A stretch of DNA of 64,000 nucleotides from Locusta migratoria. Taxonomy: Eukaryota > Arthropoda > Insecta > Orthoptera > Acrididae. Positions within the stretch are counted from its first letter, which is position 1; each line of letters starts with the position of its first letter. The notes under the pieces are model-generated. The model had not been told where the DNA came from. It saw only the letters and a list, made by a program, of their open reading frames with translations, and did not search any database. The position numbers and the translations under genes were made by a program. The stretch is taken from assembly GCA_026315105.1 (NCBI GenBank), contig CM048745.1, forward strand, positions 153,967,323 through 154,031,322, in the 5' to 3' direction. Shown one piece after another: positions 12,519-24,553 of the stretch.

Positions 12519-15165
12519 CACCCCCATGAACCACAGACCTTGCCGAGGTGGGGTGGCTTGCATGCCTCAACGATGCAGATAGCATTAGGTGCAACCACAG
12601 CGGAGGGATATCTGTGGTTTATATGCCAACTAGCTCTGCCGATGATGAGGAGATCGAAGAAATATATGAGGAGCTAAAGGAAATTATTCATACAGTTAAG
12701 GGAGAGGAAAACTTAATTGTGATGGGAGACTGAAATTCAGTAGTAGGAAAAGGAAGAGAAGGAAAAATAGTAGGTGAATATGGACTGGGCAGAAGGAATG
12801 AAAGAGGAAGTCGCCTGATAGAATTTTGCAAGGAACATGATTTAATCGTAACAAACACATGGTTTAAGAATCACAAAAGAAGGTTGTATACGAGACCAGG
12901 AGACACCGGAAGGTATCAGATAGATTTTATAATGGTAAGACATAGATTCTGGAACCAGGTTATAAACTGTAAAACATACCCAGGGGCAGATATAGACTCT
13001 GACCATAACTTGTTAGTCATGAACTGTAGGCTGAAACTGAAAAAACTGCAGAAAGGTAGGAAAATAAGGAGATGAGACTTAGATAAATCGAAGGAACGTG
13101 AAGTTCTGGAGAAATTCAGAGGGAGATTTAGGCATCAATTGAAAGAAACAGGGGAAAATAAAACAGTAGAAGAGGAATGGGTAGCATTGTGAGATGAAAT
13201 AGTGAAGGCAGCAGAGGACAAAATAGGTAGAAAGGCAAGACCTACAAAAAATCCTTGGATATCACAGGAAATACTAAATTTAATTGATGAAAGGAGAAAA
13301 TATAAAAATGCAGTAAATGAAACAGGCAAAATGGAGTACAGATGACTAACAAATGAGATTGACAGGAAGTGCAAAATGGCTAAGCAGGAGTGGCTAGAAG
13401 CCAAATGCAGATCTGTAGAAGAATGTATAAATAGGGGAAAAATAGATACATCCTACAGGAAAATAAAAGAAACATTTGGAGATAATAAAAAAAAGCTCTA
13501 TGAATATCAAGGACTCTGATGGAAAACCAGTTCTCAGCAAACAAGGGAAAGCTGAAAGGTGGAAAGAGTACATAGAGCAGCTCTAAAAGGAAATGAACTT
13601 AGAAATGATGTTGTAGGAAGGGAAGAGGAAGTAGATCAAGATGAAATAGGAGATACTATACTGAGAGATGAATTTGACAGAGCCCTGAAAGACCTAGGTC
13701 GGAACAAGGCCACAGGAGTAGATGACATACCCTCACAGCTACTAAAGTCTCTGGGAGAGCCAGCCATGACAAAACTATTTGAACTGGTGTGTAGGATGTA
13801 TGAGACAGGCGAAATACCCTCAGACTTTAAGAAAAATGTAATAATCCCCATTCCAAAGAAATCAGGCGCAGACAGGTGTGAAAATTACAGAACCATCAGT
13901 TTGATAAGTCATGGTTGCAAAATTTTAACACGAATTATCTACAGGAGAATGGAAAAGCTGGTAGAAGATGACCCCGGGGGAGATCAGTTTGGATTCAGGA
14001 GGAACGTAGGAACCCGGGAGGCAATACTCACTTTACGTCTTATCTTAAAAGATATATTAAGGAAACGCAAACCTACATTTTTAGCATTTATAGATTTGGA
14101 GAAAGCTTTTGAAAATGTTGACTGGAGTACACTCTTTCAAATTTTGCAATCAGCAGGGGTAAAATATAGGGAAAGGAGAGTTATTTACAACTTGTACAAA
14201 AGCCAGACCACAGTTATTAGACTCGAAGGGCATGAAAGGAAAGCATCAGTTGGGAAGGGAGTAAGACAGGGTTGTAGCCTTTCTCCGATGCTATTTAATT
14301 TGTACATCGAGCAGGCGGTGAAGGAAAGCAAGGAAAATTTTTGAATAGGGATTAAAGTTCAGGGGGAAGAAATAAAAACATTGCGTTTTGCTGATGACAT
14401 TGTAATTCTGTCAGAGACAGCAAAGGACCGGGAAGAGCAGTTGAATGGAATGGACAGTGTGTTGAAGAGGGCATATAAAATGAACATTAACAAGAGCAAA
14501 ACAAAAATAATGGAATGCGGTCTTAGAAAATCAGGTGATGCTGAAGGAATTAGATTAGGTAACGAAACAATGAAGGTGGTAGATGAGTTTTGTTACTTGG
14601 GTAGTAAAATAACATGCGATGGTCGCAGTACAGAGGATATAAAATGCAGAATGGCAATGGGAAGAAAAGCATTTTTGAAAAAGAGAAATTTGCTAACATC
14701 GAATATTAAGTTAAGCGTAAGGAAGTCTTTTCTGAAGGCATTTGTGTGGAGTGTTGCCTTGTACGGGAGTGAAACGTGGACGATAAGCAGTGTGGACAGG
14801 AAGAGAATAGAGGCTTTTGAAATGTGGTGCTGAATGCTGAAGATTAGGTGGGTAGATCACATAACTAATGAAGAGGTACTTAACAGAATTGAAGAGAAAA
14901 GGAATTTTTGGCACACCCTGACTAAAAGAAGGGATCGCTTGTTAGGACACATTCTTAGACATCGAGGAATCGTAAATTTATCATTGGAGGGAAGTGTGTG
15001 GGCTAAAAATCACAGAGGGAGACCAAGAGACGCGTATAGTAAGCAGATTCAAGTGGATGTGGGTTGTTGTTCTTATGAGGATATGAAAAGGCTTGCTCAG
15101 GATAGAGTAGGGTGGAGAGCTGCATCAAACCAGTCTCCGGACTGAAGACCATAACAACAACAACA
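12519..15165 (+). mobile_element. RTE-clade LINE, copy 1 (internally deleted)
   Basis: The 5' end begins with CCCATGAACC and a GGTGGGGTGGCTT motif shared with copies 2 and 3. At about 12617 the sequence jumps straight to TTTATATGCCAAC, skipping roughly 640 bp of 5' leader and early endonuclease that copy 2 retains. The rest of the endonuclease ends near 13070 (FIMVRHRFW, SDHNLLVMNC). The RT follows at 13559-14833, with GFRRNVGTREA, FLAFIDLEKAFENVDW, GVRQGCSLSPMLFNLY and the catalytic FADD box at about 14387. The C-terminal RTE-type domain (YLGSKIT, SETWTISSVDRKRIEAF) is at 14590-15145. Stops at 14342 and 14832 interrupt it. The 3' end is a short ACA repeat. Confidence 0.92.
13559..15145 (+). 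pseudogene. RTE LINE reverse transcriptase ORF (copy 1)
   Basis: Three open stretches, 13559-14344, 14381-14833 and 14834-15145, are separated only by in-frame TGA stops and one short gap. They read as one RT protein: fingers (NYRTISLISHGCKIL), palm (FADD), thumb, and the C-terminal segment that RTE proteins share (HILRHRGIVNL, SVWAKNHRGRPRD). Reverse transcriptase primes on nicked chromosomal DNA in the nucleus. Relatively few stops suggest a younger copy than the Gypsy element. No intact ORF remains. Confidence 0.88.
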
Positions 15166-16765
15166 AATTTTTAGATTTGTATAATTCTTATGGCAAAGAG
15201 ATTGTGGAATTTACGAATCACGAGTCATAGGAATAACCCCTTGCCCCCAATTGAAAAATATGTAAGTTGTATCATGAAGGCAGTGGTTGTAGCGTCAGGC
15301 ATATTGATGCAACACTGGCTTGCCAGTTGGCTTTACGTAGTAGCTTTTAGATAAGACTTCAAATGCACAGCTATTGTAGCAACACTAAACACTTACTAAA
15401 TAAGAATGGAAATAACTTTGTAACTAAATGCGGAAATATAAAACAATTTTATTAGACTTATAATACAAATTTTCGAAATGTTTATAATAGTAATAAGATA
15501 CTGGTACGGTAATTCTGAATCACTATTACTTTATTCCTTCTTATTCAGTTCCTTGGTACTACAGAGCATCATCCCTTGTACAATCTAGCGCATTCAATAT
15601 CGAACATTTTTAAATGCCTGTTACGCAAGCTGATTTGCAACCCACTTCCATTGGCACACTTGCACATTTTACATGACCCGTTGGTGTCAGTTGTCTGTCA
15701 TTTTTTGAAAGGCAGTTGGTGTACATGTGTTTAGGCTCGACCTTAAACAATTTATTGAAACAGATGTCAAGTGGTTGTTGAATTGCCATCATCCCGCCTC
15801 GAAGGCACACAATTTGAAATTTTTTTTCCACATAATACATAACTTTCTTCTTGAAATCCTAGTGCTTCATTACGGTTCACATACCACAGTACTTCACAAA
15901 ATTAACAAAACAATACGTGAAATCAGAATGAGGCAACTCATGCATGAATCCTAAAGCCTTATGTATTGTTGGTATTTAATAAAGTAATTTATTTATGTTG
16001 CTACAAACATTTGAAAGGCTGCTACATACTAAAGTTCTATTTCCTTCGTTGGATGGTGTATTAAAATTCAATTGTCACAAATAAAAAGGAAATTAGACTT
16101 GACTTCCTTTTCATTATTTTTATGAGCGCAAAAGTTTTAGCAACAATATCTATATTTGCACTTGCAAAGCAAGCCTGTGTAGCACCACTCATATTAGATG
16201 GGAAAAGTTACATGTGGCGGTTCCTAGTGCCACTTTTCAGAACTTAATTTGCTTTCTACTCGATTTAAACCTCAGGCTGTTTTTTAGTTTCACTTGATTA
16301 TATTCAAAGTGAGATAGTTTTGTTTTATGACATCACATCTTTCAGGGGATATATGGAAAATAAATAATGCAAAGGGAAGCGCACTGTTATGCAAAGTAAA
16401 CTACAACATTTGTAACTGAAGGTTTCCATATAACACTTTGGATTTGGGATTTGGTAGTAGGCCTATTCGACCATTATGTATCCAATCTCTAATCCAAAGC
16501 CAGTGTGCTAGATTAGGCAAATAATGGATTCGAGCGAACCACTCGGACACAACCCTAGTCCCTATTGATGAGAGAGGGAAACACAGCAATAGGCCCTGGA
16601 AATTAAGTGATGAAACAGCTGGTACCATTAAGCAGCATATTGCCTTCTTTTCGGGTTGAAAGTGTCTTCATGAATTACAAGCTACAGATAAATTATACAT
16701 CACTGAGATGACTCAGTGAGTCACAGAAAGGTACAAATAACAGATTGCAAATTAACTAAAAGCTT

Positions 16766-16793
16766 TTGGCCATTACTGCCTTCATTAGACAGA

Positions 16794-16842
<49 letters not shown>
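16766..16842. repeat. (TC)n microsatellite next to a degenerate hairpin-core sequence
   Basis: A TC run occupies 16798-16842. Just upstream, the minus strand of 16762-16790 reads CTAATGAAGGC...GGCCAAAAGCT, a decayed form of the CTGATGA...GAAAGCT core found in the fold-back elements. Confidence 0.7.
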
Positions 16843-16844
<2 letters not shown>

Positions 16845-17947
16845 TAGGAACATTCTGGGACCACAATACAAACAAGATGGATACAAACAGCAGACCATCA
16901 AGAGAACTGAAAACATCTCAAACATCAAAACTGCCATCAAAAAAAGATGAAGTTTTAAGGACACCTACCTAGACAGATTACCTGGAAACAGGTTAACTAA
17001 ACATCTGTTGGACTATGTGACATCACTTTAAGCAACAATAAATGGGTAAATGATGTTACAAAGGATTTGACAAAAGCAAAAACTGACATAAAAATACACC
17101 AGACAGGGATACAGTCAGTAGAAAAATTGACAAGTGGAAGTTTCCTCCAGAGACATTGGGAAGAAAATGAAGAAATATTGGGAAAATAAGAAAAAACTTA
17201 GGAAATATTGGAAATCACATGCTTATCATTCTAGTATGGACACATTCACTAATAATAATAATAATGAAATTATGGTACAAAAACAGAGAGTCTTCCTACT
17301 GATTGAAGTTCTCAAAACGCAAACTTGTACTGCTTCTTAAATATAGTTTGATTTGAAGTAATAAATGAAAATGCAATGTATAACCTACTTTGAATTCATG
17401 GAATTCTTTCACAGATTATTCATATTTAGGAAAAAAAAAGTTTGAATATATATGCAAGACTCTCCACTAGGGATCGGTCTAACCCCAATTTTACCAAATC
17501 GAATCCGAATATCAAATCTTAAATAAAATATGTGCTGAATTCCGAACCCGAAATGAATCTTCCGAATCTCAAACCCAAATAATCTGTCAAATCAAATACA
17601 CGTATTTAAAAAATTTCTACTCTAACAGAGCCAGTGATGACGATAAAGCCTTCTGGGGTGAATCCCAAATGGCAATACTAACAGTAAACTTTAAGAAATA
17701 AAAAATTTCATATACATTTTTATTTTAAATCTTAAGGATTGTTTAAAAACCCCTACCCTTAAAAGAAAATTGTATGAAACATTTCGATATATATGTCGTT
17801 TATATGGTCTAAAAGATAATATCAAACTTTCTTCACTCTAATACAAAAAGTTTCATTTTGATGAAATAAAAAATAATGAAAGGAAAGTATTAACTATATT
17901 CTTCTTTTTTCGAAGGGGAAGACTCGAAAATAAAACCTGAAAAGATG

Positions 17948-18020
17948 AGTAGATATTTTGGAAGTAAAAAATAGATTTATATAAAAAAAAATAGGATGTG
18001 TAAATATTAAATAATTTTAT
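17948..18020. repeat. dispersed repeat shared with 12059-12114
   Basis: Same two blocks as at 12059-12114, here separated by an A/T-rich spacer and reaching AAATAATTTTATA. Confidence 0.6.
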
Positions 18021-18164
18021 ATTTAATTGGTGCAAGTCTTTCGGTAACTTGCATGTGCCTAAACTACCCCAGTTAGCCAACCGGGGAAAGGAAACCTACA
18101 GTTCAACAATGGAATCAAAAGAATGGATCATTTCTGGAGACTCCTCACATTGTTGAGAGATAGA

Positions 18165-18265
18165 GTATTGGTTAAAACACAGGCTGAAAACTTCCGTGAC
18201 CCGATCAGGTTTCGAACCTGTGACCCCTCGTCTGCCAACCCAGGCCCAATGCACCACTTCTCTCT
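18165..18265 (-). mobile_element. tRNA-like (SINE-type) fragment
   Basis: On the minus strand, a box-A-like TGGTGCATTGGGCCTGG and a box-B-like GGTTCGAAACC are separated by about 30 bases, as in RNA polymerase III internal promoters. No clean cloverleaf was seen, so I call it a tRNA-derived repeat and not a tRNA gene. Confidence 0.4.
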
Positions 18266-19204
18266 TCCCTTAACCACCTTAGGACATCACAATGTACTCT
18301 CCATTAATCATCTGGCAGAAAGGTGAAAACTCCTTGTGGTAATCCCATCAGTATTGGGGAACAGACTGATAAAAACTTCATATTGCTCTGAACTCCATGG
18401 ACTTTGTTAAGCCAAGATAAAGATGCACTATTCCACTGAGATGACTGATGTTCAGTTTCAGGATCATACGCATGTACCCAATTTTTGTGACATGTAATGA
18501 CCTTATAAAGGACATCTAACAGGTAATTCTTTAAAGTTGTTGTCAATTACGAGAAGTAGCTCTTCCTCCTCCTCCAGTTGAGGTGTATTCATCTTTATAG
18601 GCCTTCTGCAGTCATATGTATTTGGCTGAAGTGTCCCATGCTTTAACCCTCACGATCCAGGCCATTTTCAGTAATGTGTTTTACTAAGCAGGGTGGAGAA
18701 TACATAATATTCATTAATTGCTCTTGAATTACATTAATGACATACTTTTGAAAGATCTATTAATGCGTAATCAGGATCAAGAAGCTGAATATTTCATGTA
18801 AAACTATTTTCACTAATGCATTTCATATCTATCACCTAATTTGGTCTATTGATAGTCTGTCACTGTCCACATTCTCACGTACAACACATTTCTCTTCAGC
18901 TTCACTCACTACATTGTCAGTTTCATCAAATTATATTTCAGAATCTGTAGATCCTTCCAAAACCTGTGATATTTCCCTGTCAGTAAGTGACTGTCAATAC
19001 ATTTTCCGTCACACTTGTATCTAACACTGGACTCAGTGCCACTGAACACAGGAAACAATAAAGAATCAATGGGAAATGAATCATTATTGAGTCCATTGTT
19101 GCTGTCAACCCAGAGAAATATAATGTCTGTGGGTTCTGAGGTCACATAATGCTATTATCTGTGGAGTACGACGACCTATGTGGAAAGTCACATCTACCAC
19201 CTAG

Positions 19205-19218
19205 TGGGGGGGGGGGGG
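19205..19218. repeat. poly-G tract
   Basis: A run of about 13-14 G, rare in this AT-rich sequence and prone to assembly error. Confidence 0.85.
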
Positions 19219-19544
19219 TACTACCACCTCTCTTAAACTTAAATTTACCGATTAAGATTAAATGAAAAATGTAAAGCAATCATAGAATCTGGCATAAAAC
19301 CTCATTAAAGATAATAAATACATTTTTACAAAATTTTAAAAAATAAAGTACCTTAGTAGATATTCAATATTTGCAAAAGGTGGGTATGAAGTAACACCCC
19401 CCGCCCCTTTTGGTATTGCAAGGGTTAAGATTACAACCAATTTCTTCAAATTTCCTCTTTCTGGGACACTGTCATAGTTAAAGCATCAACATTTACACTT
19501 GCACAGAAACTTTCAAATATTATCAAGAACAGCAACAAGCATAC

Positions 19545-19721
19545 CTCTACTGCTACTTCTCTTCATTGAACCACTAGGTGGAGCTGATTCGGATTGTCGG
19601 TTTCCAGTCCTCATGGCACGACCTCGTCGATCTTGAATTAATTTATCTGCTCGGACAAATATTCCACACTTTGGTTTGCAAGTGAAATATCGCACACCTT
19701 GCACGGTACCATCATTCTTTC
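19545..19721 (-). CDS. Khc-73: Kinesin-73/KIF13-like, CAP-Gly second half exon
   Basis: The exon (177 bp) starts after a TTTTGTAG acceptor and ends at an AGAG/GTATGC donor. With the split codon it opens with GKNDGTVQG, the CAP-Gly signature that contacts the C-terminal EEY/F or acidic peptide of tubulin and partner proteins. VRYFTCKPKCGIFVRADKL follows, completing the fold. A basic Ser/Arg-rich linker (RRGRAMRTGNRQ, MKRSSSRG) closes the exon. Human KIF13B and fly Khc-73 carry a single CAP-Gly domain at their C-terminus, which fits. Phase is 1 at both ends. The CAP-Gly identity is very secure. Assignment to KIF13 rather than another CAP-Gly protein rests on the upstream exons. Confidence 0.93.
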
Positions 19722-19877
19722 CTACAAAAGAGAAAGTGTGTGTGTTTCTATATCTCAATCTTCTTAATTTTAATTCTTTTTACACTAAGTTTTAAGCATA
19801 TGAACAACAACCAAACAGCATAAATATACGAATGTGCTAAATTAGGAACCACATAAAATAATAATAATATTTTGTAC

Positions 19878-20075
19878 CCGTTGGAGCATCCAGAGCCACG
19901 CCTACCCATGTTCCTTGGGCAAATTCAGTTCCACCTACATAGGCAACAACACCTGAGGAGTTGTAGGGTCGAATAAGGACACTCTCACCTACTACAACCC
20001 AGTCAGGTATGGGAGCATCTGAAATTCTGTTTAGATCTCGGCGGGATCCAAATGAACTTCCAGTGTCACCATCAT
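19878..20075 (-). CDS. Khc-73: Kinesin-73/KIF13-like, CAP-Gly first half exon
   Basis: This 198-bp exon has a TTATGTTATAG acceptor and an ACGG/GTACAAA donor. After an acidic and Ser-rich start (DDGDTGSSFGSRRDLNRIS), it encodes PDWVVVGESVLI, SSGVVAYVGGTEFAQG and TWVGVALDAPTG, the first strands of the CAP-Gly fold, including the Gly-Val-Val-x-Tyr-Val-Gly and Trp-Val-Gly-Val core. It joins the exon at 19721 across a 156-bp intron, the shortest in the window, to recreate T-G-K-N-D-G. The domain would act at microtubule plus ends or in cargo-adaptor contacts. Phase 1 on both sides fits the neighbours. Confidence 0.94.
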
Positions 20076-20404
20076 CTATAACATAATGCAAAAGCTTCAA
20101 TTAGAAATTGTCAAGGGATATAAGTTATTAAGTGTACCTCAAAGATACTGAACAAAATCTACCAATGTATGTTGCATGGGCTAAATCCAAGTTTATTATT
20201 ATTTATAGTATTTTGATTTATAACATTCAATTCCTTTCACTGTTCTTCCACCAAGCAAATTTTGAAACTCATGTCTTTAGTTTATGTAAGATACAGACAA
20301 AAAGTACTAACCATTTGCTAGAACAGTTTAAGGCTAACACACAAAATAAAATTGCTAATAACAATAATAATAATAGGATCTTCCACTGTTAAATAAGCTT
20401 CTTC

Positions 20405-22500
20405 TTCATGTACCATCTTCATTTCAGAGGTTGGCTGTCATCACGTCTATTTTAGTTTTGGAAGCTGCAGCCTGAAATAGATCAGTTGACATGACATTAA
20501 ACCATTTTTGCAGGTTTTCAAACCAGGACATTATACTTTTTCCAAAAGATATCTTTCCTACTATCTTTCCTTGTATTATGAGTTGTAGAATCTCATATCT
20601 TGGACCTCTCATCAATGTGGTTGAGATATTGTAGTTTCAGAACTTCTACATTGGTAACATGTTCTGTACATGATATTCTCAACATCCTATGGTAGGTCCA
20701 CGTCTTGAAGGGTTCTATTTTCTACTTGCAGTATATGTTGATGGTTCAAGCTTCTACTCTATGAAATAGGACGAGGAACACACAATATTTGAGCATCCAA
20801 GTTCTCAGGTACAGGCTCAAATCACGACTAGAGAGTAACTTCCAGATCTTCATAATGGATGCACGGGTCCTCTCAATGTGGAATTTTTATTTCTGAACAG
20901 TAATCCAGTAACCCAGGTAATACGTCTTGGCTCTTGTCAGCCTTCCACATATGAGTGTTCATTGGGCACTTCAGTTTTAGTGACAATCATGTATTTAACC
21001 TTCTTAATATTCAGTGTCAGACCATATACTTGACTAGCTGTGATGACATCATTCAAAATACACTGTAGGTCCTGCATGTTTTCGGCTAGACGAACTGTAT
21101 AGTGCACATAATGTAAATTGTTCGGTGGAATGCCATTGATTCATATTCCACTGGCATAATTTTGAAGGGCTTAGGTGAAGATTTCCTCTGAGTTGATGCT
21201 GAAGAGGATTCCACTGCTTTTATTTGTCAGATTGAACTCGATCAGTCACACTTTGGTTTAGGTACAGTTTTACTATTATCTCTTGTGTCAAGGTTCTTTT
21301 CTATCAGTTGCTTGTGTCTCATTTGATCAAATGCTTTGTTATGATCAATAAAACACACTATGTAATTTATAGAGGGAAACTTTCCTGGTGGGATAAACAA
21401 AAATAAAAATAAGACACATATCCTTCCCTTTCTCTTCCCCTTTTTTCCTCTTTTTCCTGAAGAAGCTGCCAGTGGTGGCGAAAGCTTGTATGTGTGTTTG
21501 TGTGTGATTTTATTCGTATCTATCGACGAGCCGTTCCTTTTGGTAAGTCAACTCTTTTCTATTTTTATTTTTATTTGGTTGACATCAAGTCACCACTGCA
21601 TCAAGGCATTGGAGGCGAACAAAGCTTCTATTGTGCCAAAAACATTTCTAAAGCCAAATTGAGTATTAGCTATAACTTCTTACAGCTTATTGTAAATCAT
21701 ATGGTGGATGACTTTGAGGAATATCTATAGTGTGTGGCTGATAAGACTGATCATATGGTGTTTATCGCATTTTGTGGCAATATGCTTCTTAGGAATTATG
21801 ACAAACATTGATTGAAGCCATTCATTTGGCATTATTCCTGTGTCATAGATCTTATTAAAAAAAAGAGAGTAATAGCCCCTAGGTGTTGTTCTTCAATCAA
21901 CTTTAGCACATTTGCAGGTAGGCTGTCAGGACCAGTAGTTCCCCTACTTTTGGCTGATTTTATTGCTGCTTGTACTTCACTGCATAGGGTTTTGATATAT
22001 GCTTCTCATAGTGTCAGTTGATCTTTAATATCCAATACAATGTTTCCTTTTTCATTTTTAAGAACATATTATTTTTGCCACTGAAGAGTTCCAATAAAAT
22101 CTTTTACTTTTTTAATGCACACTATGGGGGTCACGCAGTCTTGGCAGATTTTCTATCTCAGTAAATTTATCTTTTATTCACTCCTCCTTTGCTTGCTGAC
22201 ATTTATACCTGATGTCTTTCTGCAGTTTTTTATATTTCTGTCTGTCTGTATTTTTCAAATTTCTTCTTTCTTCCACAAACACTAATATTTCATCAGCCAT
22301 CCAGCCTTTCTGATTTTTCTTTTCTCAGGTTTCAGATGCTTCTTACAAGATTCTATAAGATCTGATTTTAAACTTTACCACATGTCTTCAGGTTGAATCT
22401 CAGTTTCTGAACAGGTATTTATTGATTTATTTACGTTTTTGTTTATGTCCTGGCACATGTCCACTTTAACATTACTATTTCTCAGTAGGCTGTTGTCAAT
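20405..22500 (-). mobile_element. decayed minus-strand LINE with nested fold-back insertion
   Basis: Minus-strand translation gives scattered LINE motifs in the right order. Near 22260-22100 there is an RNRQ/KKLQKDIR-type lysine-rich segment. RT motifs follow around 21690-21600 (FGFRNVFGTIEAL) and 21360-21300 (FIDHNKAFDQMRHKQLI). A later segment reads LNIKKVKYMIV (near 21010), and the C-terminal end reads RMLRISCTEHVTNVEVL (near 20650) and GKIVGKISFGKSIMSWFENLQ (20570-20500). Many stops and frameshifts make it an old copy. The RT is split at about 21366-21590 by a fold-back element. Confidence 0.75.
21366..21590 (+). mobile_element. fold-back element nested in the LINE RT
   Basis: Starts with TAGAGGGAAACTTTCC and GTGGGATAAAC, the same start as the element near 9690, and ends with CCTTTTGGTAAGTC and a T-rich tail. 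The full core CTGAAGA-A-GCTGCC-AGT-GGTGGC-GAAA occupies 21457-21483. LINE RT coding resumes on both sides, so this insertion is the younger event. Confidence 0.75.
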
Positions 22501-23763
22501 GGATCTTTGATTTGATGAAACTTTCAGCTACTTGAGCTTCAACATAACTTCACCACAAGGTCATGATAGAAGCCTACATCAGCTCCTGGATATGTTTTCC
22601 TTCTTGAAAGATCTAATGGAAAAGTGCCTCTTTAACAGATCATCTACAGAATTTGAATATTACTTCCACAATATTTTACACATACTTTCAAAGAAAAAAT
22701 ATAGGCTGTGCAACAAAACTGACAGCACTCGACTTAGGCGAGGATGCCGAGAAGAAAACACAATTACTGCTGGCAGTGATGGCATCACACCTGAGCGTGC
22801 GAAGTGGAATTCAGGCGGCTGCAGCATCATTCTGAGTTGACTGTAGAGCTGCAGAAGTCCATTTCACCACTCAACACTACAGTTTCTGTTTATCACAGAA
22901 AGAACACTAAAAACACGTTTTCTTCTAATTTGTTTGCATTCCAGTAGGCTTTCAAACATATATGGTGTAATATGAGTGTGATTTTTTGCTAACAATTGAA
23001 GAGAAATCACAATTTTATATATTTATTTTTTTCTTTTTGTCCGATATTTACAGTATAAAACACTAGCACACGATCACGGCCCAGCAACGGACAGTAAGCA
23101 CACAATATTTACACATTCAAACATCTTAATTCACACTTCTATGGCCATGGCATCACTGACTGTTGATACTTTCAATAAAATACTTCAGGGTGTGATCCCA
23201 CATTGTCAACAGTATACACTTTGTTATTTAGAGATTTAGCCACCTTATTTTCCCCCCTTCATTCCCCATGTTATTCCCCTCTTCCAACTTCAGCTTTTGC
23301 TCTTTACTCTTATCATCTTACTGTGTGGCCACAGGGGTCTTTTGTCCAAAAATCTTCCTCTTTCCCACTATCCTCTCCCCCTACAAACATCACTTCCCCC
23401 CTCCCCCCAACTCGTCTCCATCATCTCAGGCAACTACTCAATAATTAAGCATCAACTATCAGTCTTGCTGTGGCTACTTAAGTGAACCCTCAGTTTCCAT
23501 GTGGTAGTGTTTGTGAATGTGTGTGCTACCGTGAGGACAAGAAGAGCTAAATGCTTAAAAGCTAGCTGAAAGCTGTTTTCTGTTATGCGTTCCTGTACTC
23601 TATACATTAATCCACTTTAGGGGAGTCAGTGACTTTTCTTATTTTGTGTGTTTTCAAAATATAATAATAATAAAATTATACCCACGGTGTCACATTTACA
23701 GTAATACCAAACTGCATGTGACAGCATTTTAGTTTAGGAGAGCAACAATTTAAGCCAATATAC
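22501..23763. other. intron sequence, no gene seen
   Basis: An AT-rich and, at 23220-23440, pyrimidine-rich stretch. The open frames here show no family motif and lie antisense to the host gene. The repeat content was not recognised. Confidence 0.5.
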
Positions 23764-23959
23764 CTTCATGTGGCAGTCTCTCTGTAGATGTGCTGTGTGG
23801 GCTTGACACTCCATTATGTCCAAGTGCCAAGTTTTGGAGCCTCTGTTCCAATTTATAAGCAGCCTTACTGTCAGATATTGCTGGACGGGCCATGGGAAAG
23901 GAAGCACGTTGCTGTGTTGAAACTGCATTCTTTGAAGTTGTTTTACGTCTTCTGACCAC
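23764..23959 (-). CDS. Khc-73: Kinesin-73/KIF13-like, exon upstream of CAP-Gly
   Basis: A 196-bp exon with acceptor AAATTGCAG and donor ATGAAG/GTATAT. It starts in phase 0 and ends in phase 1, which exactly matches the preceding exon (38586-39336, ends phase 0) and the following one (19878-20075). The peptide opens VVRRRKTTSKN, a basic cluster directly after the LPPGK end of the previous exon. It continues with a Ser/Thr-rich, low-complexity linker containing KAAYKLEQRLQNLALG, a short amphipathic segment. No catalytic domain is expected here. In KIF13 proteins the region between the tail and CAP-Gly is a disordered, phosphorylated linker. Confidence 0.85.
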
Positions 23960-24352
23960 CTGCAATTTTAAATGTATTTCATCATTAAAAATATATAGTG
24001 CCAGTTACAGATTCCACAATGTTGGGTTAACACTATATCTAATGAGAAAATAAAACACACACACACACACACAATTCTCGTCTTTGTTCATGTGTACCTG
24101 TCGATGACTCGCCGCCTTTGCTTTCAGGTGAGAGATCTCTTTACTTCCAAGTACAATAATCATTTTTTCAACCAGAACCTTCTGACATACAAGAGAAACA
24201 ATTTTACATCAGACTGAATAAGTTCTTTACTGTTTGAGCAACAACATTATGACATTTCTGGTGGTGATTCTACAAGTTTTACAAGAACTTTTGTTACAAC
24301 TGAGGACCTAACAAGTACATATATCAGGTAAACTTTAAGCAAAAGGGAACAT

Positions 24353-24553
24353 AATGAAATTTTCAGTCTGCAGCAATGTGTGCCCTGATATGAAAGTTCC
24401 TGGCAGATTCATACTGTGTGCCAGACTGGGATTTGAATCCAGGACCTTTGCCTTTTACAGGCAAGTACTCTACCGACTGAGCTACCTGTGCATGTCTCAC
24501 TGCCTGTGTCCAGGATCTTGGTCTGGCACACATTGTAATCTGCCAGGAAGTTT
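24353..24553 (-). mobile_element. tRNA-derived SINE with inverted ends
   Basis: On the minus strand, GTAGCTCAGTCGGTAGAGTA (box A) and GGATTCAAATCC (box B) sit at tRNA spacing. An anticodon-arm-like ACTTGCCTGTAAAAGGCAA lies between them. The segment is bracketed by CCTGGCAGATT and AATCTGCCAGG, which are inverted copies. It resembles a dispersed insect repeat and is not a functional tRNA: there is no proper acceptor stem, and the flanks are part of the repeat. Confidence 0.8.

Larger units (their letters stand above)
8905..19544 (-). other. last intron of the kinesin gene (10.6 kb)
   Basis: Bounded by a GTATGC donor at 19544 and an acceptor AG at 8905-8906. Listed separately are the fold-back at 9729-9911, the mariner-like remnant at 10740-10990, the half MITE at 11906-12063, the RTE LINE at 12519-15165 and minor repeats. 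In 9912-10600, 10991-11905 and 15166-16790 I see only AT-rich sequence with no supported gene. Confidence 0.7.

Noticed and set aside
17460..17600. Possible short tandem repeat of AATCCGAAT/CAAATC type words
   Set aside because: Words recur irregularly without a constant period; not enough to call a satellite.
24353..24553. A tRNA gene (anticodon-arm-like region, boxes A and B)
   Set aside because: Acceptor stem does not close and the flanks are inverted SINE ends; called a tRNA-derived SINE.
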